From positions 62,001 to 126,000 of the forward strand of contig NZ_JAUYWF010000008.1 in NCBI RefSeq assembly GCF_030708455.1: a stretch of 64,000 nt of DNA. Direction: 5' to 3'. This document shows, piece after piece, positions 43,519 to 51,096 of this stretch. The DNA is from Halomonas sp. SSL-5. Lineage in GTDB: Bacteria > Pseudomonadota > Gammaproteobacteria > Pseudomonadales > Halomonadaceae. The notes beneath the pieces are model-generated. The model did no database searches. It was not told where the DNA came from and was given only the letters and a program-made list of their open reading frames with translations. Each line of letters opens with the position of its first letter. Positions within the stretch are counted from its first letter, which is position 1. The position numbers and the translations under genes are program-made.

Positions 43519-43625
43519 TTGATTCCTACGCCGGTACTAACCGGATCAGGTTCAACGGGATCGGCGCTTGGGTCTTCGGAAGACCCCTGTGCCATCTCAG
43601 CCGGATCTCACCGGCACCCCGTCAA
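43519..43625 (-). ncRNA. TPP riboswitch (THI element)
   Basis: On the minus strand the RNA reads GGGGTGCC near its 5' end, then CTGAGATGGCACAG. A GGGTCTTCCGAAGACCC variable hairpin follows, and then GTTGAACCTGATC-CGGTTAGTACCGGCGTAGGAA. All core THI-box elements are present, including the CUGAGA and the 3' ACCUGAUC. TTGA and TCAA at the two ends can close stem P1. It lies in the leader of tenA and most likely represses it when thiamine pyrophosphate binds. Confidence 0.96.
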
Positions 43626-43672
43626 GCGAAGGTGCACTCTAGCAGGCCAGGCGCGTTTTGCCAGCCTGCGGC

Positions 43673-44434
43673 TCAGCGGTGGCGATGGAGCCAGCGCACG
43701 TCCACGGCGAAGGAGGCGGCCAGCCCCGCCAGGGCGGTGGCGACGAGCCAGGCGGCCAGGGTCCCGGGGATCACCGGCAGCAGGGCGAGCATCAATGCCG
43801 CCACCTGCCACACGCACACCGCCTTGCGCCGCCGGCTGTCGGGGAGCGAGGCCGCGAGCCAGGGCCACCGCCAACTCGCCGCCACGAAGGCGTAGCGCAT
43901 GGCGCCGATGGCCAGCACCCAGGGGCCGACACGCTCGAGCTGCAGCAGCGCCAGGCAGAGCACCAGGATGAAGGCGGCGTCGAGCTCCATGTCGAAGCGA
44001 GCCCCCAGGGCGCTGGCGCTGCCGGTGCGCCTGGCCACCCAGCCATCGACGCCGTCCAGGGCCAGGGCGATGAGCGCCACGCCGAAGAGCCAGCCGGAGT
44101 GGGTCGCCAGCAGCGACGGGTCGGCCAGGGTGCCGGCGAGCAGCGCCACCAGCAAGCCGCGGGCCAGCGTGACCCGGTTGGCGGGGCCCAGGCCGTTACC
44201 GGACCTGAGCGCGCGCCGAGTCGAGCGTCGCAGTGCCCACCACAGCGCCGCCGCCATGCCCAGATAGGTCACCATGGCCAGTGCCGCCACGCCCCAGGAG
44301 GCGTCGAGCAGAGACATCGTCGCCAGTGCTAGCCCCAGCAGGGCAAGGCCGCCGGCCACCAGCGCGAGGAAATCGCGCACGCCGACGCCGCGGGTGTCGC
44401 GGAGGAGAGACGGAAAGGAGAGCGGTGGAGGCAT
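43673..44434 (-). CDS. CDP-alcohol phosphatidyltransferase family protein
   Basis: A 253-residue membrane enzyme with six to seven helices. The full CDP-AP motif D-x2-DG-x2-AR-x8-G-x3-D-x3-D is intact (from DGVDGWVARR to GARFDMELD, about residues 125-150). It transfers an alcohol onto a CDP-activated lipid or polyol. The acceptor is not identifiable; it is not a typical PgsA or PssA by length or N-terminus. It is divergent from the MDR dehydrogenase gene, with a 149-nt AT-rich gap, so it may be co-regulated with the 44.6-51 kb cluster. Confidence 0.88.
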   Translation of the reverse strand: MPPPLSFPSLLRDTRGVGVRDFLALVAGGLALLGLALATMSLLDASWGVAALAMVTYLGMAAALWWALRRSTRRALRSGNGLGPANRVTLARGLLVALLAGTLADPSLLATHSGWLFGVALIALALDGVDGWVARRTGSASALGARFDMELDAAFILVLCLALLQLERVGPWVLAIGAMRYAFVAASWRWPWLAASLPDSRRRKAVCVWQVAALMLALLPVIPGTLAAWLVATALAGLAASFAVDVRWLHRHR

Positions 44435-44583
44435 GGGGGCTCCCGGGACTTGCCGCTATGCTGACTCACAGGGCCTGAGTAGGGGTTAGCGTAACAAGCG
44501 ACGGCCTGAGGGTGTCGCAATGATTATGCAATTCGTGGTAAGTGTACCATTATTGTAGAAGTATTTGCCCTGCCGGAGATCCC

Positions 44584-45570
44584 ATGGCCGACGACATCGC
44601 CACCGCCTTCTGGACCCTGGCCCCGGGCCAGGGTGAACTGCGTCAGGAGCCGCTGCCCGCCCCCCGCCAGGGGGAGGTGCGGGTGCGTGCGCTCTATGGC
44701 GCCGTGAGCCGCGGCACCGAGGCGCTGGTGTTCCAGGGGCGGGTGCCCGAGAGCGAGTGGCGGCGCATGCGCGCCCCCTTCCAGGCCGGCGACTTCCCCT
44801 GGCCGGTGAAGTACGGCTACGTCAGCGTGGGATTGGTCGAGGCCGGCCCCGAGACCCTCGAGGGCCGCGAGGTGTTCTGCCTCTACCCCCACCAGGATCG
44901 CTACGTGGTGCCCGCCGCCGCCGTCACGCCCCTGCCGGCGGGGCTGCCTGCCGCCCGGGCGGTGCTCGCCGCCAATCTCGAGACTGCCATCAACGGCTGC
45001 TGGGATGCCGAGCCTCGCGTCGGCGATCGCATCGCCGTGATCGGCGCCGGCGTGGTGGGCGCCCTGGTGGCCTGGCTCTGCGCGGCGATCCCCGGCACCC
45101 GGGTACGGCTGGTGGACGTCTCGCCGGGGCGCGCCGAGCTCGCCCGGGCCCTGGGGGTCGAGTTCGCCCTGGCCGGCGAGGCGCCGGGGGACAACGACGT
45201 GGTGATCCACGCCAGCGGCAATCCCGCGGGGCTGCGCCAGGCGCTGTCCCTGGCCGGCGACGAGGCGCGGGTGGTGGAGATGAGCTGGTACGGCGATCGC
45301 GAGGCGAGCCTGCCGCTGGGCGAGGCCTTCCACTCCCGGCGGCTGCGCCTGATCGGCAGCCAGGTGGGGCGACTGCCCGCCGAGCGTACCCCGCGCTGGG
45401 ACCACCGCCGTCGCCTGGCGCTGGCCCTGGAGCTGCTGTGCGACCCTCGGCTCGACGCCCTGATCAGCGGCGAGAGCGACTTTCATGAACTGCCCACCCT
45501 GATGCCGCGGCTCGCCGCGGGGGCGGGCGAGGTGCTCTGCCACCGCCTGCGCTATCCCGAACCCGCCTGA
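44584..45570 (+). CDS. Zinc-type (MDR) dehydrogenase-like protein
   Basis: A 328-residue medium-chain dehydrogenase/reductase, with a GroES-like N-terminal part (VRVRALYGAVSRGTEALVF) and a Rossmann domain (VIGAGVVGALVAWL, about residue 157 onward). SRGTE is the pattern of the BchC-like and related MDR group. The usual catalytic CGxD and structural zinc cysteines are absent, so its chemistry may differ from alcohol dehydrogenases. The ATG at 44584 has CCGGAGAT upstream. It is the first gene of the run that continues with the QueD-like protein 44 nt later. Confidence 0.85.
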   Translation: MADDIATAFWTLAPGQGELRQEPLPAPRQGEVRVRALYGAVSRGTEALVFQGRVPESEWRRMRAPFQAGDFPWPVKYGYVSVGLVEAGPETLEGREVFCLYPHQDRYVVPAAAVTPLPAGLPAARAVLAANLETAINGCWDAEPRVGDRIAVIGAGVVGALVAWLCAAIPGTRVRLVDVSPGRAELARALGVEFALAGEAPGDNDVVIHASGNPAGLRQALSLAGDEARVVEMSWYGDREASLPLGEAFHSRRLRLIGSQVGRLPAERTPRWDHRRRLALALELLCDPRLDALISGESDFHELPTLMPRLAAGAGEVLCHRLRYPEPA

Positions 45571-45614
45571 TCCCACCCACCCCTGACCCCCAGGTCCCAC
45601 CGGAGCCCAGCCCC

Positions 45615-46013
45615 ATGTACCGACTCAGCGTCCGCGACCATTTCATGATCGCCCACAGCTTCAGCGGCGAGCTCTTCGGGCCCGCCCAGCGCACCCACGG
45701 CGCCACCTACGTGGTGGACGTCAGCTTCGCGCGCCGCGAGCTCGATGATCACGACCTGGTGGTCGACATCGGCCTGGCGAGCGAGGCCCTCAAGGCGGTG
45801 CTCGGCGAGTTCAACTTCGAGAACCTCGACGAGCTGTCGGAGTTCCAGGGGCGCAACACCACCATCGAGTTCATGGCCCGGGTGATCTTCGAGCGCCTGG
45901 CCACGGCGATCCAGCTCGGCCGGCTGGGGGAGGGCGCCACGGGTCTAGAGGCGATGACCGTCACCCTGCATGAGTCCCATGTCGCCTGGGCCAGCTACGA
46001 GGGCAGCCTGTGA
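45615..46013 (+). CDS. 6-pyruvoyl-tetrahydropterin synthase/QueD-like protein, non-canonical active site
   Basis: A 132-residue tunnelling-fold protein. Compared with E. coli QueD, it keeps His14 (IAHSF) and His28 (THGATY), two of three zinc ligands, and the C-terminal Glu in TLHESHV. The third zinc ligand of the HGH motif is Ala30, the catalytic cysteine position is Ala24, and the Asp-His catalytic pair aligns with an Asn-Phe region (GEFNFENLDEL). The family fold is clear, but normal QueD or PTPS catalysis is doubtful. It probably acts on a different GTP-derived intermediate. It overlaps the following glycosyltransferase at the stop. Confidence 0.85.
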   Translation: MYRLSVRDHFMIAHSFSGELFGPAQRTHGATYVVDVSFARRELDDHDLVVDIGLASEALKAVLGEFNFENLDELSEFQGRNTTIEFMARVIFERLATAIQLGRLGEGATGLEAMTVTLHESHVAWASYEGSL

Positions 46014-47131
46014 TGGTCGCGCCGCTGACCCTGATCGTGGCCGGCGACCCCGGCCAGCTCACCGGCGGCTATGTCTACGATGCGCGCATCGTCGCGGCGC
46101 TTCGCGTCCGGGGACGCAGCGTCGCGGTGGTGGGGCTGGCGGGGCGCTTCCCCGAGCCCGACGCGCGCGCCCGGGCGAGCATGGCCGAGGCTCTCGCCGC
46201 GCTGCCCGATGGCGCCCGGGTGGTGATCGATGGCCTGGCCATGGGTGGGCTGCCCGAGGTGGTCGCCCCTCATGCCGACCGCCTGGCGATCGTCGCCCTG
46301 GTCCACCATCCGCTGGCCGACGAGAGCGGCCTGCCCGCGGCGACCCGCCGCCGCCTGCTCGACAGCGAATCCCGGGCGCTGGCCCTGGCGCGCCGGGTGA
46401 TCGTCACCAGCACCTTCACCGCCCGGGGCCTCGGGCGCCACGGCGTGGCCCCCGAACGGGTGCAGGTGGTGGAGCCCGGGGTCGACCCCGCGCCCCTGGC
46501 GGCCAGCGCCCTGGATCTGGAGACCCTCGGACCACGGCGCCTGCTCTGCGTGGCGACCCTGATCCCGCGCAAGGGCCACGACGTGCTGCTCGAGGCGCTG
46601 GCCGGCCTGTCACGCCGCGACTGGCGCCTGGAGGTGGTCGGCAGCCACCAGCGCGACCCCGACCACGCCGCGCGGCTGGTCGAGGCGGCGCAGCATCACG
46701 GCCTCGCTGGCCATATCGTCTGGGCTGGGGAGCGCGACGCCGCCGGCCTGGCCGCGGCCTACCATCGCGCCGAGCTCTTCGTGCTGCCCTCGCGCTACGA
46801 GGGTTACGGCATGGTGGTCACCGAGGCGCTGGCCCGAGGCCTGCCGGTGCTCACCACCACCGGCGGCGCCCTGGTCGACACCCTGCCGCCGGAGGCCGGT
46901 CTCGCCGTGCCTCCCGACGATGCGCCGGCACTCGCCGAGGCGCTGGCCGCCTGGCTGGACGACGCCGGGCTCCGCCGGCGGCTGCGCCGCGGCGCGCGTC
47001 AGGCGCGCAGCGGGCTGGCCGACTGGCACCAGGCCGGCGACCGCTTCCTGGCCGCCCTGGAGGGGCCGGCCAGCCACTCCCGTGATACCCGAGCCGAGGA
47101 CACCCGCCCCGACGAGGAGAGCTCGCCATGA
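46013..47131 (+). CDS. Glycosyltransferase family 4 protein
   Basis: A 372-residue GT-B retaining glycosyltransferase. The nucleotide-sugar site has LLCVATLIPRKGHDVLLEAL (about 180-200) and the signature ELFVLPSRYEGYGMVVTEAL (about 257-276), with the E-x7-E pair. The N-terminal domain begins LIVAGDPGQLTGGYVYDARI. The start is either the ATG at 46013 or a GTG one codon earlier; both overlap the QueD-like stop. The acceptor is unknown. In this context it may glycosylate the pteridine-like product or its lipid carrier. Confidence 0.9.
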   Translation: MVAPLTLIVAGDPGQLTGGYVYDARIVAALRVRGRSVAVVGLAGRFPEPDARARASMAEALAALPDGARVVIDGLAMGGLPEVVAPHADRLAIVALVHHPLADESGLPAATRRRLLDSESRALALARRVIVTSTFTARGLGRHGVAPERVQVVEPGVDPAPLAASALDLETLGPRRLLCVATLIPRKGHDVLLEALAGLSRRDWRLEVVGSHQRDPDHAARLVEAAQHHGLAGHIVWAGERDAAGLAAAYHRAELFVLPSRYEGYGMVVTEALARGLPVLTTTGGALVDTLPPEAGLAVPPDDAPALAEALAAWLDDAGLRRRLRRGARQARSGLADWHQAGDRFLAALEGPASHSRDTRAEDTRPDEESSP

Positions 47132-48057
47132 ACGCCCCCGAAGCGGCCCTGAAAACTGCCGCCCCGCCCGCCGCCGTGCCCCGCGAGCGCTTCGCCGCCG
47201 ACTGGCTCGCCAGCCGCGAGGTCCTGGATGCCCGCTCGCGCAGCCACTGCCTCACCGGGCTGGCCGCCGGCTGGCTCGCCGCGCGGACGCACGCCCATGG
47301 CGGCCCCGTCGGCATCGTCGACCTGGGCAGCGGCAGCGGCAGCAACCTGCGCTTCCTGGCATCGCGATTGCCGGGCCCCCAGCGCTGGCGGCTGGTCGAC
47401 CACGACCCGGCGCTGCTGTCGCTGGCGCGGCGCCAGGCGGCGACCCTGCGCGACCCCGACGGGGCGCGCCCCCGGGTGGCAACCCAGTGCCGCGACCTCG
47501 CCCCGCTGGATGAGGCCCTGCTGGCGCGCGCCGACCTGGTGGTGGCCTCGGCGCTGTTCGACCTGGTCACCCGCGACTGGGCCGAGGCGCTGGTGGCGGC
47601 CGCGGTGGCCCGCCACCAGGCGCTGCTGTTCAGCCTCAGCGTGGACGGTGACTGGGCCTTCCTCGACGCGGCGGGCGAGCGAATCGAGGACGACGAGGAC
47701 CGGGCGGTGCGCGCGCTCTTCCAGGCCCACCAGCGTCGCGACAAGGGGCTCGGCCCGGCGCTGGGCGGTGACGCCCCCGCGGTGCTGGCTGCGGCCATGG
47801 CCGCGGCGGGGTATCGCGTGGAGAGCGCGACCACTCCCTGGCATGTGGCCGCCGGCGACCCAGAGTGGCTGCCGCTGGCCGAGCGGCTGGTGCACGGCTG
47901 GCACGACGCCGCCCTCGAGCAGGCCCCGGAGGAGGGCGGGCGGCTCGCGCGCTGGCGGCAACGTCGTCTGGCGGGTCTCGCCGCGGGCGAGCTCGGCCTC
48001 AGCGTGGGCCATCGCGACCTGCTGGCCCTGCCGCCGCTGCCGACCGGGGGCGCCTGA
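47128..48057 (+). CDS. Class I SAM-dependent methyltransferase
   Basis: A 309-residue methyltransferase. SAM motif I is VDLGSGSGSNLRFL (about residues 63-76), followed by the acidic end of strand beta 2 in LVDHDPALLSLAR. LVVASALFDLVTRDW is the motif IV region. The C-terminal 120 residues are an extra domain. It overlaps the glycosyltransferase by 4 nt (ATGA), and the membrane-protein gene follows at once. It most likely methylates the small molecule made by the cluster; methyl acceptor unknown. Confidence 0.87.
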   Translation: MNAPEAALKTAAPPAAVPRERFAADWLASREVLDARSRSHCLTGLAAGWLAARTHAHGGPVGIVDLGSGSGSNLRFLASRLPGPQRWRLVDHDPALLSLARRQAATLRDPDGARPRVATQCRDLAPLDEALLARADLVVASALFDLVTRDWAEALVAAAVARHQALLFSLSVDGDWAFLDAAGERIEDDEDRAVRALFQAHQRRDKGLGPALGGDAPAVLAAAMAAAGYRVESATTPWHVAAGDPEWLPLAERLVHGWHDAALEQAPEEGGRLARWRQRRLAGLAAGELGLSVGHRDLLALPPLPTGGA

Positions 48058-48059
48058 GG

Positions 48060-49955
48060 GTGGCCCTGCTGCGGCAACTGCCGGGTCGCCTGCTGCGGCC
48101 GCTGGCGGGGTTGGCGATGCTTATCGGGCTCGTCGCCTGGCTCGAGCCGGCGGCGCTGCTCGCCGAGGTGCAGCGGCTGTCGCCGGGCTGGGCCCTGCTC
48201 GCCCTCGCGCTGACCCTGCCACCGCTTTTTCTCAGCGCCTGGCGCTGGCGGCTCACCGCCCGCCTGCTGGGGCTCTCTCTGGGCATTCGTCGGGCGCTGG
48301 CCGAGTACGCCCTGGCGCTGTTCCTCAACCAGGTGCTGCCGGGCGGGGTCGCGGGGGATGCCACCCGGGCCTGGCGTCACGCCCGCACCAGCGGCCGCCG
48401 CGGCGGTGCCTGGCGGGCGGTGATCATCGAGCGTGCCTCCGGTCAGCTGGCAATGGCGCTGTTGTGCGTCGTGGTGCTGGTCGCCTCGCCGCTCTGGCAT
48501 GAGCTGATGGCGCGCGCCGCCGCCGGGGTGGCCGCCTCGGGGTGGCTCCCGGCCGTGGGCGCCGCCGTGCTGCTGCTGGTGGTGCTGGGCTGGCGGTTCG
48601 CCCGGCACCCGCCGGCGGCGCTGGCTGGCCTCGGCGGCGACCTGCGGCGCAGTCTGCTGGCCGCCTCGGTGTGGCCGAAGCAGCTCGGCGGGTCGCTGCT
48701 GGTGGTGGTGAGCTACGCCCTGGTGTTCGTCTGCGCCGCCCGGGCGATCGGTGTCAGCCTGCCGCTGGCCACCCTGCTGGCGCTGGTGCCGCCGGTGCTG
48801 CTGGCGATGCTGATTCCGCTCTCGGTCGCCGGCTGGGGCGTGCGCGAGGGCGCCGCGGCCCTGGTCTGGGGGCTGGCCGGCCTGCCGCCAGCCCAGGGGG
48901 TGGCGGTCTCGCTGGCCTATGGGGTCGTGGTGCTGGTGGCGAGCCTGCCCGGGGCCCTGGTGCTGCTGCAGCGTCTTGCCGGCACCGCACGGGGGCGCGC
49001 CGGTGACGCCCCCGGTGGCTCAGGCGGCGGGCGCCTCAAGGTCGAGGTCGAAGAGGGTGTCGTCGCCGCAGCGGAAGGTGCGGGAGGCGGGGCGGCGCGC
49101 CTCGGCGAGGGTGGCGATGGGCGTCATCGAGAGCCCCGGCCGGCCCGAGCCGATCAGCAGCGGCGCCATCAGCAGGTGCAGCCGATGCAGCACGCCGGCC
49201 TCCAGGAAACGCGACACCGTTACGCCGCCGCCCTCGATCAGCACGCGCTCGAGGCCCTGGTCGGCCAGCGCCTCCAGCAGCGCCGCCGGGGCGAAGCCGC
49301 CGCCGGTGAGCGGCAGCGCCAGGCGCGTCACGTGGGCCGCCGCCGAACCTGCCGGGCACGCCCCCTCGCCATGCAGGTGCAGGGTGGGCGCTTCCGGGTC
49401 CCGCAGCACACGACGCCCCGGCGCCACCCGGCCGCGGGGGTCGAGCAGCACCCGCACCGGCTGGGGGCCGCCGACATGGCGCACCGTGAGCTGGGGGTCG
49501 TCGGCCTCCACGGTGCCGGCGCCCACCACCACGGCATCCACCAGGGCGCGCAGGCGGTGCAGGTGCACCAGGCTCTGTGGCCCGTTGACGTAGTGGGAGT
49601 GGCCGCTCTCGGTGGCGATGCGCCCGTCGAGGCTCTGGCCGAGCTGGGCGATGGCCAGTCGCCCGGGGCGGGTCGCGAGCGGGGCGAGGCACTCCAGCAG
49701 CTCGCGGGCCTCGGGCGAGACGGGCCGCTCGGCCTGCCAGCCGGTCGGGGCAAGGTGCAGGCCGGCCACCGGGGCGCCGTCGCCGCCGGGATGGGCGGCC
49801 CGCAGCAGGGCCTGCCAGGCCTCGTCGGGGGAGAGCAGCGCGTCGCGGGCGTCCATGGCGCCTCCTGTCGGCGGATCGACCCCCATCATGCGCACTATGC
49901 CGTGGCGACGCCAGGCGCGGCGCCATCATCAGGAGAAAGCGATGCATCAGGTTGA
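48060..49955 (+). CDS. Flippase-like (UPF0104 / LPG synthase TM-type) membrane protein, no stop before 49955
   Basis: The first 320 codons encode an integral membrane protein with about eight helices. Family-like segments include ALAEYALALFLNQVLPGGVAGDATRAWRH (about residue 80-108, given here as the glycine-rich loop LPGGVAGD) and LSVAGWGVREGA near 260. It starts with GTG at 48060, directly after the methyltransferase stop. The frame has no stop where the domain ends (about 49020) and stays open to 49955, antisense to the whole RibD-domain gene. A TGA in another frame at 49004-49006 would end the protein neatly if one base near the GGGGG at 48991-48995 were wrong or mutated. The true C-terminus is therefore uncertain. 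Confidence 0.65.
   Translation: MALLRQLPGRLLRPLAGLAMLIGLVAWLEPAALLAEVQRLSPGWALLALALTLPPLFLSAWRWRLTARLLGLSLGIRRALAEYALALFLNQVLPGGVAGDATRAWRHARTSGRRGGAWRAVIIERASGQLAMALLCVVVLVASPLWHELMARAAAGVAASGWLPAVGAAVLLLVVLGWRFARHPPAALAGLGGDLRRSLLAASVWPKQLGGSLLVVVSYALVFVCAARAIGVSLPLATLLALVPPVLLAMLIPLSVAGWGVREGAAALVWGLAGLPPAQGVAVSLAYGVVVLVASLPGALVLLQRLAGTARGRAGDAPGGSGGGRLKVEVEEGVVAAAEGAGGGAARLGEGGDGRHREPRPARADQQRRHQQVQPMQHAGLQETRHRYAAALDQHALEALVGQRLQQRRRGEAAAGERQRQARHVGRRRTCRARPLAMQVQGGRFRVPQHTTPRRHPAAGVEQHPHRLGAADMAHRELGVVGLHGAGAHHHGIHQGAQAVQVHQALWPVDVVGVAALGGDAPVEALAELGDGQSPGAGRERGEALQQLAGLGRDGPLGLPAGRGKVQAGHRGAVAAGMGGPQQGLPGLVGGEQRVAGVHGASCRRIDPHHAHYAVATPGAAPSSGESDASG
49020..49856 (-). CDS. RibD C-terminal domain (pyrimidine reductase) protein
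   Basis: A 278-residue stand-alone reductase of the RibD_C/dihydrofolate-reductase fold. The signature AQLGQSLDGRIATESGHSHYVNG and the NADPH-site VVVGAGTVEADDPQLTVR are present, and VLIEGGGVTVSRFLEAG closes the fold. No deaminase domain is attached. The start at 49856 has GACAGGAGG upstream. It is opposite in direction to its neighbours and back-to-back with the GTP cyclohydrolase II gene (85 nt), a divergent promoter arrangement. In riboflavin synthesis this domain reduces the ribosyl side chain of the GTP-derived pyrimidine; here it may serve a related pathway. Confidence 0.9.
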   Translation of the reverse strand: MDARDALLSPDEAWQALLRAAHPGGDGAPVAGLHLAPTGWQAERPVSPEARELLECLAPLATRPGRLAIAQLGQSLDGRIATESGHSHYVNGPQSLVHLHRLRALVDAVVVGAGTVEADDPQLTVRHVGGPQPVRVLLDPRGRVAPGRRVLRDPEAPTLHLHGEGACPAGSAAAHVTRLALPLTGGGFAPAALLEALADQGLERVLIEGGGVTVSRFLEAGVLHRLHLLMAPLLIGSGRPGLSMTPIATLAEARRPASRTFRCGDDTLFDLDLEAPAA

Positions 49956-51069
49956 ACGGGCCATCTTCGATCTGCGACGCGGGCTGCCGGTGCTGGTCGC
50001 CGACGGCGACGACTGGGTGCTGGTCCAGGCCGTGGAGGGGGACGCCGAGGCGGCGGCCGCGCGGCTCGGCGAGCTTTCCGGGGGCGCGCCGGCGCTGGTG
50101 CTGAGTCGTCATCGGCTGGCGGCCCTGGGCGCCGAGGCGCCGGAGGAGGCGGCCCGGCTGCCGCTGCCCGAGGATGTCGCCGCCTCCCGCCTGGCGGCCC
50201 TGGCCTACGCGGCCTCGCCCGCCGCGCAACTCGGGCGCGCGGGGCTGGCGACGTGCCGGGCCGCCCTCGAGGCGGCCGGCCCCGGGGACCTGGCCGCCCT
50301 GGCGCTGATGCGTCGGGCGCTGTTGATTCCCGCCGCGCTGGTGGCGCGGGTCGCGGCGACGCGGCGCGAGGCGATCGCGGCGGCCCGCGCCGACGGTTCC
50401 CTGCTGGCGGTGGAGGCGGCCCAGGCCGCGCGCTGCCTGGAGGGGACCCCGGGGATGCTGCTCCGGGTCAGCGAGGCGCGCATCCCCCTGGTCGACGCCG
50501 ACGACTGCCGTTTCATCCTCTTCCGCGAGCCCGACGGGCTGCGCGAGCACGTGGCGGTGGTGATCGGCGACCCGTCACTCGCGGCATCCGCGGCGGTTCC
50601 CCTGCGCCTGCACTCCGCCTGCCTGACCGGCGACCTGTTCGGCAGCCTGCGCTGCGACTGCGGCGAGCAGCTGCGCAATGCCGTGGCCGAGATCGAGGCG
50701 CTGGGCGGCGGGGTGCTGCTTTACCTGGCCCAGGAGGGACGCGGGATCGGCCTGGCCAACAAGCTGCGCGCCTACACCCTACAGGACGCGGGGCTCGATA
50801 CCCTGGACGCCGACCAGGTGCTCGGCTTCGGCGAGGACGAGCGCCGCTACGGGGTGGCGGTGGACATGCTGGACGCCCTGGGCATCCGCCGGGTGCAGCT
50901 GATGACCAACAACCCCCTGAAGATGGCGGCCCTGGCCCGGGGCGGCATCGAGGTGGTGGAGCGCCAGGCGCTCTACGGCTCCCTCAATGACCACAACCAC
51001 CGCTACCTCAGCGCCAAGGCCGAGCGTGCCGGCCATCTGCTCGACGAGGTGTTCCGGACGCGGCGCTGA
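49942..51069 (+). CDS. GTP cyclohydrolase II (RibA-like) with degenerate RibB-like N-terminus
   Basis: A 375-residue protein. The C-terminal 200 residues are a complete GTP cyclohydrolase II: zinc cysteines Cys227, Cys238 and Cys240 in SACLTGDLFGSLRCDCGEQ, and the GTP-site motif LAQEGRGIGLANKLRAY. RRVQLMTNNPLKMAAL follows. The first 165 residues begin FDLRRGLPVLVADG like DHBP synthase but lack its acidic DxxDRE active site, so this part is not expected to make the 4-carbon riboflavin precursor. It opens the imidazole ring of GTP. AGGAGA precedes the ATG. As a paralogue beside a RibD_C reductase and a QueD-like protein, it is probably dedicated to a special pathway. Confidence 0.9.
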   Translation: MHQVERAIFDLRRGLPVLVADGDDWVLVQAVEGDAEAAAARLGELSGGAPALVLSRHRLAALGAEAPEEAARLPLPEDVAASRLAALAYAASPAAQLGRAGLATCRAALEAAGPGDLAALALMRRALLIPAALVARVAATRREAIAAARADGSLLAVEAAQAARCLEGTPGMLLRVSEARIPLVDADDCRFILFREPDGLREHVAVVIGDPSLAASAAVPLRLHSACLTGDLFGSLRCDCGEQLRNAVAEIEALGGGVLLYLAQEGRGIGLANKLRAYTLQDAGLDTLDADQVLGFGEDERRYGVAVDMLDALGIRRVQLMTNNPLKMAALARGGIEVVERQALYGSLNDHNHRYLSAKAERAGHLLDEVFRTRR

Positions 51070-51096
51070 GGCGTCATCTGGCGAGACAGCGAGGCG

